This document shows, one piece after another, positions 51,456 through 60,420 of a stretch of 64,000 nucleotides of DNA; position 1 is the first letter of the stretch, and each line of letters starts with the position of its first letter. This DNA is from Pseudoduganella guangdongensis (lineage in GTDB: Bacteria > Pseudomonadota > Gammaproteobacteria > Burkholderiales > Burkholderiaceae_D), in contig NZ_WWCJ01000022.1 of NCBI RefSeq assembly GCF_009857475.1, positions 1-64,000 of the forward strand. Reading direction: 5' to 3'. The notes beneath the pieces were generated by a model that worked only from the letters and a program-made list of their open reading frames with translations, did no database searches and was not told where the DNA came from. A program made the position numbers and the translations under genes.

Positions 51456-51473
51456 ATTGTGGATATCCACAAT
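51456..51473. promoter_or_regulatory. 18-bp perfect palindrome upstream of dctA
   Basis: ATTGTGGATATCCACAAT, perfect over 18 bases, 76 bases before dctA. A looser ACACAAT follows at 51484. Looks like a GntR/LacI-type operator; the regulator is not in the window. Confidence 0.65.
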
Positions 51474-51548
51474 GGGGATAGACACAATAGCGGCAATGTG
51501 GGTCGTTTGACATGATGAGGACATTCGGAGACAAACGAGGTCCTCATC

Positions 51549-52871
51549 ATGACAATGGAAAAGAAACCCTTCTACAAAATCCTGTACGTGCAGGTGCTGT
51601 TCGCAATCGTGTGCGGCGTCCTGCTCGGCATCTACCTGCCCACCGACGCGGTGGCCATGAAACCGCTGGGCGACGGCTTCATCAAGCTGATCAAAATGAT
51701 CATTGCCCCGGTCATCTTCTGCACCGTGGTGAGCGGCATCGCCGGCATGCAGGACGTGAAGAAAATCGGCCGCGTCGGCGGCAAAGCCCTGCTCTACTTT
51801 GAAGTGGTGTCCACCTTCGCCCTGGTGATCGGCCTGGCCGTGGCCAACTTCATGCAGCCAGGCGCCGGCTTCAACGCCGACCCGCACACCCTCGACACCA
51901 AGGCCATCGCGCAATACACCGAGAAAGCCAAGGCCCAGAGCACCACCGACTTCGTGCTGAACATCATCCCGAACACGGTGGTGGATGCCTTTGCCAAAGG
52001 CGACATCCTGCAAGTGCTGCTGGTGGCCTGCCTGTTCGGCTTCGCCCTCTCCATGCTGGGTGAGCGCGGCCGCCCGGTGGCCAAGCTGATCGACGAGATC
52101 TCGCATGCCTTCTTCGGCATGGTCAACATCATCATGAAGGCCGCCCCGATCGGCGCGTTCGGCGCCATGGCCTTCACCATCGGCAAATACGGCATCGATT
52201 CGCTGCTGCCGCTGGCCAAGCTGATGGGCTCCTTCTACCTGACTTGCGCGCTGTTCGTCTTCATCGTGCTGGGTGGTATCGCCAAGTACACCGGCTTCTC
52301 GATCACCCGCTTCATTTCCTACATCAAGGAAGAGCTGCTGATCGTGCTCGGCACCTCGTCCTCCGAAAGCGCCCTGCCCTCGCTGATGCGCAAGCTGGAA
52401 AAGCTGGGCGCGTCGAAACCGGTGGTGGGCCTGGTGGTGCCGACCGGCTACTCCTTCAACCTGGACGGCACCAATATCTATATGACCATGGCCGCCCTGT
52501 TCGTGGCCCAGGCCACCAACACCGACCTGACTCTGACGCAGCAGTTGACCATCCTCGGCGTGGCCATGCTGACCTCGAAAGGCGCGTCCGGCATCACCGG
52601 CGCCGGCTTCATCACCCTGGCCGCCACCCTGGCCGTGGTGCCGACGATTCCGGTCGCCGGCATGGCGCTGATCCTCGGCATCGACCGCTTCATGAGCGAG
52701 TGCCGCGCCCTGACCAACTTCGTCGGCAACGGCGTGGCAGCGATCGTCGTGGCGAAATGGGAAGGCGAGTTGGACATGGAAACCATGCAGCGCGAACTGG
52801 CCCACCCCACCCCACTGGCAACGCCAGTCGCCCCCGTCATCGCCGAACCGCTGGCCGCCACGGCTGAGTAG
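51549..52871 (+). CDS. dctA: C4-dicarboxylate transporter DctA
   Basis: 440 residues of the DAACS (SLC1-like) family: eight membrane helices and re-entrant loops. Typical segments are [18 protein letters not shown] (start), [45 protein letters not shown] and [19 protein letters not shown]. Imports succinate, fumarate and malate with protons or Na+. A perfect palindrome lies upstream and a family-C hairpin just after the stop. DctA is in a neighbourhood of ketone-body genes. Confidence 0.95.
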   Translation: MTMEKKPFYKILYVQVLFAIVCGVLLGIYLPTDAVAMKPLGDGFIKLIKMIIAPVIFCTVVSGIAGMQDVKKIGRVGGKALLYFEVVSTFALVIGLAVANFMQPGAGFNADPHTLDTKAIAQYTEKAKAQSTTDFVLNIIPNTVVDAFAKGDILQVLLVACLFGFALSMLGERGRPVAKLIDEISHAFFGMVNIIMKAAPIGAFGAMAFTIGKYGIDSLLPLAKLMGSFYLTCALFVFIVLGGIAKYTGFSITRFISYIKEELLIVLGTSSSESALPSLMRKLEKLGASKPVVGLVVPTGYSFNLDGTNIYMTMAALFVAQATNTDLTLTQQLTILGVAMLTSKGASGITGAGFITLAATLAVVPTIPVAGMALILGIDRFMSECRALTNFVGNGVAAIVVAKWEGELDMETMQRELAHPTPLATPVAPVIAEPLAATAE

Positions 52872-52876
52872 GCAGC

Positions 52877-52957
52877 AATTCGGGGTCAGGTCTGGCAATC
52901 GGACAATCTATGCGCTTTGCGCATAGATTGTCCGATTGCCAGACCTGACCCCGAATT
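52877..52957. repeat. Family-C hairpin, 39-bp perfect arms
   Basis: Arms 52877-52915 and 52919-52957 are perfectly complementary with a TTT loop. They begin AATTCGGGGTCAGGTCTGGC. The hairpin lies 6 bases after dctA and probably terminates it. Compared with the 45.9 kb copy the centre is nearly absent. Confidence 0.9.
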
Positions 52958-52988
52958 TTCAATATTTCCCAAAGGAAATTATTGACGT

Positions 52989-52994
52989 ATAATA
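52989..52994 (+). promoter_or_regulatory. -10 element of the sulfatase-type gene
   Basis: Consensus TATAAT, 31 bases before the GTG start; the -35 region is weak (TTTCCC about 18 bases upstream). Confidence 0.5.
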
Positions 52995-53024
52995 CTGCCC
53001 CTTCATCCCCTCCCTCGTAATATT

Positions 53025-54545
53025 GTGCAATTGCCTCGTCAGGCACGCGGCGCGCTCTACTATATCTTTGCGCTCCTGCTGTCCTTCGCCCTCGTACGCG
53101 CCTTTGGCTACCATGCCAAGGCAAACAACATCTTTAACGTCCTCGGCCTGCTGCTGATCTTATTGGGCAGCGGCGTCAGCGCCTTGCATGCACTGGCAGG
53201 TGCTTTGCTGCTGCTGGCGGCCGCCTACATGCCGTTTGGCGTGGTCTATGGCAAGCCAGACTTCTTAGTTATTTCCTCACTGTTGCAAACCAACCGCAGC
53301 GAATCGATTGAGTTCATTGGTCAGCTGCCATTGCCGAGCTTCCTGTGGGCGGCGGGCTTTGGGGCTGCGGGCTGGTTCTTCGTGTTTCGTTTCAACCGGA
53401 CCAAACGCAGGAAACAGCTGCTGCTGGTTGGTGCGGCCTGCCTCATGCTGTCGCTGATCGCTTACAGCAAGCAACTGCGCAGCGTCGAAGGACAAAAGGA
53501 AATCCTGGCGCTGGACCTGCCACGCAGTGTGGCCCAGGCTGTCCAGCAGTACAGTCAGGAGCAACGCGCCTTTGGCGCCAACGACGCGGCGCAACAGTGG
53601 CAAGTCCAGGACGTCGACAGCAAATACCGCAACTATGTGATCGTGCTGGGCGAAAGTGTGCGGCGCGACTATATGTCGGCCTATGGTTATGAACAGAAAA
53701 CCACCCCTTTCGCCGACCAGGCCAATGGCGTCTTTATCGATGGCTACGTCGCCCCCGCGCCCAACACCTTCACCGCCGTCCCGCGCACCCTGGCCGAAGT
53801 CCGCGGCGACCAGGTCGCCTACGGCCGCAACTTGCTGGCACTGGCGCGCCAGGCTGGCTTCCACACCTACTGGCTATCGAACCAAGGCTACGTCGGAGAG
53901 TTTGATAGCCCATCGTCCCGCCTGGCGTCCAGCGCCGATGTCGTCCACTTCACCAAGCTCGGTTCCAGCTTGACCAACCAGGTCGACGACGCCATCCTTC
54001 TGGACAAGCTGGCAGACGGCCTGCAGGACAATACCAGTGGCAAGCGTCTGGTGGTCATGCACTTAATGGGTTCCCACCCCGCCTTCTGCGACCGCGTGAA
54101 AGGCGAAGAACAGCACTTCACCGCATCCAGCGCCGCGATGCGCTGCTACCTGGGATCGATCAAGCGCACCGACAGCCTGCTAGCCAGCATCCACGGCGCC
54201 CTGCGCGCCAGCGGACAACCCTTCTCCCTGATCTACCTGGGCGACCATGGCCTGCACCACCGCGACAAAGGCACGCCCGCCATGACGCTGGCGCACGGCA
54301 ACCACACCAAGCAAAACTACGCGGTACCGTTCTACATCCTCTCCAGCGACGCCACCAGCCGCAGCCACCTGAAGAAGGAAATGAGTGGGAGCAATTTCCT
54401 GAAAGGCGCCGCCAATTGGATGGGTATCCAGGCCACCGGCCTGCCGCGCTACGAATTTCAGGCGCCCACTCCCGACGCCGGGATCCAGGTCTTCATCGGC
54501 GACGGCTACAAAGACTACAGCAGCCTGCTTGACGACCCTGCTTAA
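53025..54545 (+). CDS. Phosphoethanolamine transferase-like membrane enzyme
   Basis: 506 residues. An N-terminal membrane domain with four or five helices (about 8-145) is followed by a periplasmic alkaline-phosphatase-fold domain: NYVIVLGESVRRDYMSAYGY (Glu), NTFTAVPRTL (nucleophile Thr), YLGDHGLHHRD (Asp/His) and a conserved HLMGSHPAFCDR region. This is the EptA/CptA/OpgB-type phosphotransferase arrangement. Substrate may be lipid A, core sugars or periplasmic glucans and cannot be told apart. Start GTG 53025; no clear Shine-Dalgarno. The 3' end meets a family-B/C palindrome and then scoB convergently. Confidence 0.85.
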   Translation: MQLPRQARGALYYIFALLLSFALVRAFGYHAKANNIFNVLGLLLILLGSGVSALHALAGALLLLAAAYMPFGVVYGKPDFLVISSLLQTNRSESIEFIGQLPLPSFLWAAGFGAAGWFFVFRFNRTKRRKQLLLVGAACLMLSLIAYSKQLRSVEGQKEILALDLPRSVAQAVQQYSQEQRAFGANDAAQQWQVQDVDSKYRNYVIVLGESVRRDYMSAYGYEQKTTPFADQANGVFIDGYVAPAPNTFTAVPRTLAEVRGDQVAYGRNLLALARQAGFHTYWLSNQGYVGEFDSPSSRLASSADVVHFTKLGSSLTNQVDDAILLDKLADGLQDNTSGKRLVVMHLMGSHPAFCDRVKGEEQHFTASSAAMRCYLGSIKRTDSLLASIHGALRASGQPFSLIYLGDHGLHHRDKGTPAMTLAHGNHTKQNYAVPFYILSSDATSRSHLKKEMSGSNFLKGAANWMGIQATGLPRYEFQAPTPDAGIQVFIGDGYKDYSSLLDDPA

Positions 54546-54550
54546 AAAAA

Positions 54551-54633
54551 TCGGGGTCAGAAAAAAATGGGGACGTACCCTATTTTCCGCGTTGCGGAAA
54601 ATAGGGTACGTCCCCATTTTTTTCTGACCCCGA
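54551..54633. repeat. Composite family-B/C palindrome, 40-bp perfect arms
   Basis: Arms 54551-54590 and 54594-54633 with a GTT loop. The outer part is CGGGGTCAG, as in family C, and the inner part ATGGGGACGTACCC, as in family B. It lies between convergent genes and probably terminates both. Confidence 0.9.
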
Positions 54634-54639
54634 ATTTGC

Positions 54640-55281
54640 TTAGAAACTGAGCTCGACGCCGGAGGCGGCGCTGATCTCTTCGCGGGTGACGCCGGGCGCC
54701 AGTTCGGTGACTTTGATGCCGGTGGCGGTAACTTCCATCACGCCCAGGTCGGTGATGATCATGTCCACCACGCCAACGCCGGTCAGCGGCAGATCGCATT
54801 GCTTCAGCAGCTTGTGCGAGGTCGTGCCGTCTTTGGCGGTGGCGACGTGTTCCATCAGCACCACGACCTTCTTCACGCCGGCCACCAGGTCCATGGCGCC
54901 GCCCATGCCTTTGACCATTTTGCCCGGGATCATCCAGTTAGCCAGGTCGCCTTTCTCGGAGACCTGCATCGCGCCCAGGATGGCCAGGTTGATCTTGCCG
55001 CCACGAATCATGGCGAACGAGTCGGCCGAGCTGAAGTAGGCGGCGCCTGGCAAGGCGGTCACGGTCTGTTTGCCGGCGTTGATCAGGTCAGCGTCCACTT
55101 CCGCTTCGGTCGGGAAGGGGCCGATGCCGAGCAGGCCGTTTTCCGATTGCAGGAATACCTCAATATCCTGCGGCACATAGTTGGCCACCAGGGTCGGCAG
55201 GCCGATGCCCAGGTTTACGTAGAAGCCGTCTTGCAGCTCTTTTGCCGCGCGCGCGGCCATTTCATCACGGGTCCATGCCAT
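54640..55281 (-). CDS. scoB: 3-oxoacid CoA-transferase subunit B
   Basis: 213 residues. The catalytic glutamate lies in [12 protein letters not shown] (SENG). GSGGAMDL-like GGAMDLV and TKDGT segments are family features. With ScoA it moves CoA from succinyl-CoA to acetoacetate, which with BdhA completes a 3-hydroxybutyrate degradation route. It lies 12 bases downstream of scoA. Confidence 0.93.
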   Translation of the reverse strand: MAWTRDEMAARAAKELQDGFYVNLGIGLPTLVANYVPQDIEVFLQSENGLLGIGPFPTEAEVDADLINAGKQTVTALPGAAYFSSADSFAMIRGGKINLAILGAMQVSEKGDLANWMIPGKMVKGMGGAMDLVAGVKKVVVLMEHVATAKDGTTSHKLLKQCDLPLTGVGVVDMIITDLGVMEVTATGIKVTELAPGVTREEISAASGVELSF

Positions 55282-55293
55282 GTTCTTGTCTCC

Positions 55294-55992
55294 TTAGTTG
55301 GCACGCACGGTGCGCTGTTCGATGCGTTTTTCCGGGGTGGCGTTGAGCACGATGCGGTTCACGTAGATACCCGGCAGGTGCACGGCGTCCGGATCGATGG
55401 CGCCCACCTCCACGATTTCTTCCACTTCCACCACGCAGATCTTGCCGGCGGCGGCCACGTTGGGGTTGAAGTTGCGCGAGGTTTTGCGGAACACCAGGTT
55501 GCCCGATTTGTCGGCTTTCCAGGCTTTCACCAGCGACACGTCGGCCACCAGGGAGCGTTCCATCACGTACTGCTCGCCGTCGAATTCACGGATTTCCTTG
55601 CCGTCGGCGACGATGGTGCCGACGCCGGTCTTGGTGAAGAAGGCCGGGATGCCGGCGCCGCCGGCGCGCAGCTTTTCAGCCAGGGTGCCTTGCGGGGTGA
55701 ATTCCAGCTCCAGCTCGCCGGCCAGGAACTGGCGCGCGAACTCCTTGTTCTCGCCCACGTAGGAGGAAATCATTTTCTTGATCTGGCGGGTTTCCAGCAG
55801 CTGGCCCAGGCCGAAGCCGTCCACGCCGGCGTTATTGGAAATGGCGGTCAGGCCGGTGGCGCCGCTGTCGCGCAGGGCGGCGATCAGCGCTTCCGGGATG
55901 CCGCACAGGCCGAAACCGCCCACCGCAATGGTTTGGCCGTCGGCCACGATGCCGGCCAGGGCGGCCTTGGCATCCGGGTAAATTTTATTCAT
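55294..55992 (-). CDS. scoA: 3-oxoacid CoA-transferase subunit A
   Basis: 232 residues beginning MNKIYPDAKAALAGIVADGQTIAVGGFGLCGIPEALI in part, with GGFGLCGIP as the CoA-binding glycine loop and EFTPQGTLAEKLRAGGAGIPAF typical of subunit A. First gene of scoA-scoB. Divergent from the PAS-LuxR regulator, whose start is 91 bases away, so that regulator may control it. Confidence 0.93.
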   Translation of the reverse strand: MNKIYPDAKAALAGIVADGQTIAVGGFGLCGIPEALIAALRDSGATGLTAISNNAGVDGFGLGQLLETRQIKKMISSYVGENKEFARQFLAGELELEFTPQGTLAEKLRAGGAGIPAFFTKTGVGTIVADGKEIREFDGEQYVMERSLVADVSLVKAWKADKSGNLVFRKTSRNFNPNVAAAGKICVVEVEEIVEVGAIDPDAVHLPGIYVNRIVLNATPEKRIEQRTVRAN

Positions 55993-56083
55993 TTTGTCTC
56001 CTCGCTCAAATTGCTCAAAAGGCCAGATGGGGTTTGAGGATAGAATACGACCGCCTAAACATCAATACCGTAGAACTACCGCA

Positions 56084-56629
56084 ATGCCTATCAACTACGA
56101 ATCCATCTTCCAGTTCGCCCCGGTAGGCATGTGCGTGTCCGATAACCGCGTGATCCAGGCCAGCAACGACGCGTTGGCCGCCATGTTCGGCTACGGCCAG
56201 GGCGCGCTGGACGGGCAATCGTTCCAGCTGCTGTACCCGACCCAGGATGAATACCTGCGCACGGGCGACCGCATCATCCCCATCATGAACGCCAAGGGCC
56301 GCTATTCGGACGAGCGCATCATGCGCCGCGCGAGCGGCGAGCTGTTCTGGTGCCACGTGACCGGGCGCGCGCTCGACCCTGCCCAGCCGTTGGGCGCCGG
56401 CATCTGGACGTTTGAGGATTTGTCGGAGCAGCGGCCGGTCTCGGCCGCCCTCACCCCGCGCGAGCGCGAAATCGCCGCCTTGCTGGTAGAAGGCAAGACC
56501 AGCAAATTGATTGCGCGCGATACGGGACTATCGCCGCGCACAGTGGAAATGCACCGCGCCAGCCTGATGCGCAAGTTCAACGCCGCGACGGCGACGGAAC
56601 TGGTGCACAAGCTGGCCGGGGCGCGCTAA
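56084..56629 (+). CDS. PAS-LuxR transcriptional regulator
   Basis: 181 residues: a single PAS domain (about 6-115; FQFAPVGMCVSDNRVIQASNDALAAMFGYG) and a C-terminal LuxR-type helix-turn-helix (LTPREREIAALLVEGKTSKLIARDTGLSPRTVEMHRASLMRKFNAATATELV). No receiver domain, so it senses directly through PAS. Start ATG 56084 is chosen because the PAS begins there. It is divergent from scoA, suggesting local control of acetoacetate use. Confidence 0.9.
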   Translation: MPINYESIFQFAPVGMCVSDNRVIQASNDALAAMFGYGQGALDGQSFQLLYPTQDEYLRTGDRIIPIMNAKGRYSDERIMRRASGELFWCHVTGRALDPAQPLGAGIWTFEDLSEQRPVSAALTPREREIAALLVEGKTSKLIARDTGLSPRTVEMHRASLMRKFNAATATELVHKLAGAR

Positions 56630-56635
56630 GGCATA

Positions 56636-57412
56636 TCAGCCCGCCAGCATGCCGTCGTCGGCGGCAATCACGGCACCGTTGATGAAGTGGGCGTCGTCGC
56701 CCGCCAGCAGGAGCAGCAAGCCATCCAGGTCTTCCGGCTTGCCGGCGCGCTTGCGCGGCAGCATGTCGATCAGGCGTTTGCCCTGCTCGCTGGCGAAGTA
56801 GTCTTCGTTGATTTCCGTTTCAATATAGCCGGGGCAGATGGCGTTGGTGTTGATGCCGTACTTGCCCCACTCCACCGCCATGGCCTTGGTCATCTGCACC
56901 ACGCCGGCCTTGCTCATGCAGTAGACGCCAATCTGCGGCAGCACGCGCATGCCCGCCACCGAGGCGATATTAATAATGCGGTGCTGTTTGCGCGGGTCGC
57001 CCTTGGCGCGCGCGATCATGCGCTTGGCGGTTTCCTGCGCCACGAAGAAGGCGCCGCGCAGGTTGCAATCCATAACAAAATCATAATCATCCGGCGTAAC
57101 GTCCAGCAAACGTTGCGTCATTGACACACCAGAATTGTTCACCAGGATGTCGATCGGCCCTGCCTCGGTCTCGGCATGGGCGATGGCCGATTTGATGCTG
57201 GCGTAGTCCGTCACATCCACCGAGACCACATGCGCTGCGCCGCCGTCGGCTTCGATTTCGGCCCGCAACTCCTTCAGGCGCTCGATCCGGCGCGACGCCA
57301 ACACCACCTGGCAGCCCGCCTTGGCCAGCACTTTCGCAAAACGCGCACCCAGACCGCTGGAAGCGCCTGTGATCAGGGCGATCTTGCCCTCAAAATTTAC
57401 TTCGATCCCCAC
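56636..57412 (-). CDS. SDR-family oxidoreductase
   Basis: 258 residues. NAD(P) site TGASSGLGARFA, NNSGVS, Ser in NIASVAGMRV and catalytic YCMSK. The pattern with ENDYFASEQGKRL-like NEDYFASEQGKRLIDMLPRKRAGKPEDLDGLLLLLAGDDAHFINGA resembles acyl-CoA-linked or 3-oxoacyl-type SDRs; exact substrate unknown. It ends 7 bases from the PAS-LuxR stop (convergent). Confidence 0.9.
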   Translation of the reverse strand: MGIEVNFEGKIALITGASSGLGARFAKVLAKAGCQVVLASRRIERLKELRAEIEADGGAAHVVSVDVTDYASIKSAIAHAETEAGPIDILVNNSGVSMTQRLLDVTPDDYDFVMDCNLRGAFFVAQETAKRMIARAKGDPRKQHRIINIASVAGMRVLPQIGVYCMSKAGVVQMTKAMAVEWGKYGINTNAICPGYIETEINEDYFASEQGKRLIDMLPRKRAGKPEDLDGLLLLLAGDDAHFINGAVIAADDGMLAG

Positions 57413-57583
57413 CGACTACTCCTCTTGATTCCGTTCCGCCATGATGACACAAAAAACTGCCTTATTAGATTGCCACGTCTAATAATAGCCCTCACAATGG
57501 CGCCACCGTTGCAATCCCAAGGAAAAAAGAGCACACTCGTTCTATTTCCCGCACCGAATTTTCACCATTCTTACAAAAACACT

Positions 57584-59239
57584 ATGAGCAACCTTGTAGA
57601 ACAGTACGGCCCACGCGAGGCAATGGAGTACGACGTTGTGATCGTTGGCGGTGGCCCTGCTGGCCTGTCGGCAGCGATCAAGATCAAACAGATGAACGCG
57701 GACATTTCCGTGGTCGTGCTGGAAAAAGGCGGCGAGCTGGGCGCCCACATCCTGTCCGGCGCCGTAATGGACCCGAAAGCGCTGACCGAGCTGATCCCGA
57801 ACTGGAAAGAGCTGGGCGCGCCACTGAACACCGCCGTCACCGAAGACCGCGTGCTGTTCCTGACCGAATCCAAGGCTTACAAGACCCCGAATTTCATGCT
57901 GCCGAAGTGCTTCGAGAACCACGGCAACTATGTGATTTCGCTGGGCAACGTGGTGCGCTGGCTGGGCCAGCAGGCCGAAGCGCTGGGCGTGGAAATCTTC
58001 CCCGGCTTCACCGGCGCCGAAGTGCTGTACAACGATGATGGCTCCGTCAAAGGCGTGGCCACCGGTAATATGGGCGTGAAGCGCGACGGCGAGCCAGGTC
58101 CCGACTTCCAGCTGGGCATGGAACTGCACGGCAAGTACACCCTGTTCGCCGAAGGCGCGCGCGGCCACCTGGGCAAGCAGCTCATGGCCAAGTACGACCT
58201 GAACAAGGGTAAAGACCCGCAATCCTACGGCATCGGTATTAAAGAGCTGTGGGAAATCGATCCGGCCAAGCACCAGCCAGGCCTGGTGATCCACACCACC
58301 GGCTGGCCGCTCGATAGCAAGACCTACGGCGGCTCCTTCCTGTACCACCTGGAAAACAACCAGGTCATGATCGGCTACGTGGTCGGCCTGGACTACGAGA
58401 ACCCATACCTGTCGCCGTACGAAGAATTCCAGCGCTACAAGACCCACCCGGAAATCCGCACCTTCCTGGAAGGCGGCAAGCGCATTTCCTACGGCGCCCG
58501 CGCGATTACCGCCGGCGGCCTGCAATCGCTGCCGAAGCTGGTCTTCCCGGGCGGCGCCCTGATCGGCTGCGACGCCGGTTTCCTGAACATGAGCCGCATC
58601 AAAGGTTCGCACGCCGCCATCAAGTCCGGCATGCTGGCCGCCGAGTCCGTGGTGGAAGCCCTGGGCGCCGGCCGTAGCGCCGACGAACTGGCAAGCTACC
58701 CGACCGCTTTCGAGCAATCCTGGCTGCACGAGGAACTGCACGTGGCGCGCAACGTCAAGCCATGGCTGAAAAAGGGCCTGTACCTGGGTTCCCTGATGAC
58801 CGGCATCGACCAGATCGTGTTCCGCGGCAAAGCGCCATGGACCCTGCACCACTCGACTCCGGACCACGCCAGCCTGCGTCCGGCGTCCGAGTTCAGCCCG
58901 ATTACCTATCCCAAGCCGGACGGCAAGCTGACCTTCGACCGCCTATCCTCGGTATTCATCTCCAATACCAACCACGCCGAAGACCAGCCTATCCACCTGA
59001 CGCTGAAAGACGCCTCGGTCCCGGTGGGCGTGAACCTGGCCAAATACGCCGGCCCGGAATCGCGCTACTGCCCGGCCGGTGTCTACGAATTCGTCAAAAC
59101 CGACGAAGGCCAAGACCGCCTGCAGATCAACGCGCAAAATTGTGTGCATTGCAAGACTTGCGATATCAAGGACCCGACCCAGAACATCGTCTGGATCACG
59201 CCGGAAGGTGGCGGCGGCCCGAACTATCCAAACATGTAA
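57584..59239 (+). CDS. Electron transfer flavoprotein-ubiquinone oxidoreductase
   Basis: 551 residues. FAD-binding GGGPAGLSAAIK near the start, ubiquinone-binding segments and a C-terminal 4Fe-4S cluster domain with RYCPAGVYE and NCVHCKTCDIKDP. Moves electrons from ETF (fatty acid and amino acid oxidation) to quinone at the inner membrane. ATG 57584 (MSNLVEQYGPREAMEYD) is the family start. Followed by a family-B palindrome. Confidence 0.96.
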   Translation: MSNLVEQYGPREAMEYDVVIVGGGPAGLSAAIKIKQMNADISVVVLEKGGELGAHILSGAVMDPKALTELIPNWKELGAPLNTAVTEDRVLFLTESKAYKTPNFMLPKCFENHGNYVISLGNVVRWLGQQAEALGVEIFPGFTGAEVLYNDDGSVKGVATGNMGVKRDGEPGPDFQLGMELHGKYTLFAEGARGHLGKQLMAKYDLNKGKDPQSYGIGIKELWEIDPAKHQPGLVIHTTGWPLDSKTYGGSFLYHLENNQVMIGYVVGLDYENPYLSPYEEFQRYKTHPEIRTFLEGGKRISYGARAITAGGLQSLPKLVFPGGALIGCDAGFLNMSRIKGSHAAIKSGMLAAESVVEALGAGRSADELASYPTAFEQSWLHEELHVARNVKPWLKKGLYLGSLMTGIDQIVFRGKAPWTLHHSTPDHASLRPASEFSPITYPKPDGKLTFDRLSSVFISNTNHAEDQPIHLTLKDASVPVGVNLAKYAGPESRYCPAGVYEFVKTDEGQDRLQINAQNCVHCKTCDIKDPTQNIVWITPEGGGGPNYPNM

Positions 59240-59240
59240 C

Positions 59241-59332
59241 AAAAAATGGGGACGTACCCCATTTGTTTGGCAACAAAGGCGGCCTTCGGGCCGGTTTTTG
59301 TTGCTGAATTAATAGGGTACGTCCCCATTTTT
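59241..59332. repeat. Family-B palindrome downstream of ETF-QO
   Basis: Outer arms AAAAATGGGGACGTACCC (from 59242) and GGGTACGTCCCCATTTTT (to 59332), with an inner GGCAACAAA/TTTTGTTGC arm and a GGCC-TTCG-GGCC tip. A terminator-like structure before flagellin. Confidence 0.85.
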
Positions 59333-59364
59333 CGGGGAATGCAAAAAAAATTCAAAAATTTCTC

Positions 59365-59391
59365 TAAGGAATTTAATGCCGGGCTCGAAAC
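59365..59391 (+). promoter_or_regulatory. Weak sigma28 promoter candidate for flagellin
   Basis: TAAGGAAT-N11-CTCGAAAC compared with the consensus TAAAGTTT-N11-GCCGATAA: five and four of eight bases match. The spacing is right but the match is poor. Confidence 0.3.
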
Positions 59392-59464
59392 GGTCGTCTT
59401 GTACTTCTGAGAGCGCAGAGAATCCAGCTGCTCTGATCTGAACCCACCCCAACAGGAGTTTTAA

Positions 59465-60346
59465 ATGCTGAGCCTTCACACCAACAATGCGGCGCTGTCC
59501 GCCCAGAACTCGATCTCCCGCACGCAGACCCATCTGTCGACGTCGATGACCCGCCTGAGCACTGGCTTCCGCATTAACTCGGCAATGGACGACGCAGCAG
59601 GCCTGCAGATCGCAACCCGTCTGAAAGTGCAAACCAGCGGCATGTCCGTTGCAATGCGCAACACCCAGAACTCGATCTCCCTGATGCAAACCGCCGAGGG
59701 TTCGCTGGACGAAGTCACCTCCATCCTGAACCGCATGAAGGATCTGGCAACCCAGTCCGCTGACGGCTCTTCGACCGACGACGACCGCACCGCGATGCAG
59801 GCTGAGTACGACTCCCTGATCAGCGAACTGTCCAACATCACCACCAACACCAAGTTCGGCGGCACCGCGCTGCTGACCAACGGCACCGGTAAAATGGCTG
59901 CCACCATCGACTTCCAGATCGGTGCTGACGGCGCAGAAAAGCTGACCGCTGACTTCACCGCCGAACTGACCGCACTGCACACCGACATCGGCGCTGCCGC
60001 TGTGGGCTACGATGGCGCAACCGGCGTGGCCGTGGCCGCTCAGGGTACCGACGTGCTGACCGCTGGCGCTGCCAACGGCTCCATCAACCTGCTGACCACC
60101 GCGATCGACACCGTGTCGGCCCTGCGTTCGAAGCTGGGTGCCGTGTCCAACCGTCTGGACCACGTCTACAACAACTTGTCGAACATTTCGACCAACACCA
60201 AGAACGCAACCGGCCGCATCATGGACACCGACTTCGCATCCGAGTCCGCATCCATGACCGCATCGCAGATGCTGCTGCAAGCTGGCACCGCAATGCTGAA
60301 GCAGTCCAACAGCCAGTCCTCCCTGGTCCTGTCCCTGCTGCAGTAA
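59465..60346 (+). CDS. fliC: Flagellin
   Basis: 293 residues. Conserved N-terminal D0/D1 helices (SLHTNNAALSAQNSI, LSTGFRINSAMDDAAGLQIATRL) and C-terminal (NRLDHVYNNLSNISTNTKNATGRIMDTDFASE to SLVLSLLQ), with a short central domain (about 60 residues) instead of a large D2/D3. AGGAGT precedes the ATG and an intrinsic terminator follows. No other hook or filament assembly genes lie in the window apart from the FliK-like gene next to it. Confidence 0.95.
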   Translation: MLSLHTNNAALSAQNSISRTQTHLSTSMTRLSTGFRINSAMDDAAGLQIATRLKVQTSGMSVAMRNTQNSISLMQTAEGSLDEVTSILNRMKDLATQSADGSSTDDDRTAMQAEYDSLISELSNITTNTKFGGTALLTNGTGKMAATIDFQIGADGAEKLTADFTAELTALHTDIGAAAVGYDGATGVAVAAQGTDVLTAGAANGSINLLTTAIDTVSALRSKLGAVSNRLDHVYNNLSNISTNTKNATGRIMDTDFASESASMTASQMLLQAGTAMLKQSNSQSSLVLSLLQ

Positions 60347-60363
60347 TCGCATAGCACGCACTG

Positions 60364-60394
60364 AAAAGCCAACCGCGCGCGGTTGGCTTTTTTT
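60364..60394 (+). terminator. Intrinsic terminator after fliC
   Basis: Stem AAGCCAACCG / CGGTTGGCTT around CGCG, followed by a T-run, 17 bases after the stop. Confidence 0.9.
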
Positions 60395-60420
60395 ACATCG
60401 CCGTATTACTATCAGTTTTT

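Noticed and set aside
50646-52898. 750-codon leftward frame over bdhA and dctA
   Set aside because: Spans two real genes antisense; His/Gly/Asp-rich without family.
59365-59391. Strong sigma28 promoter for flagellin
   Set aside because: Only a half-matching candidate is present, so it is reported with low confidence and not as a finding.
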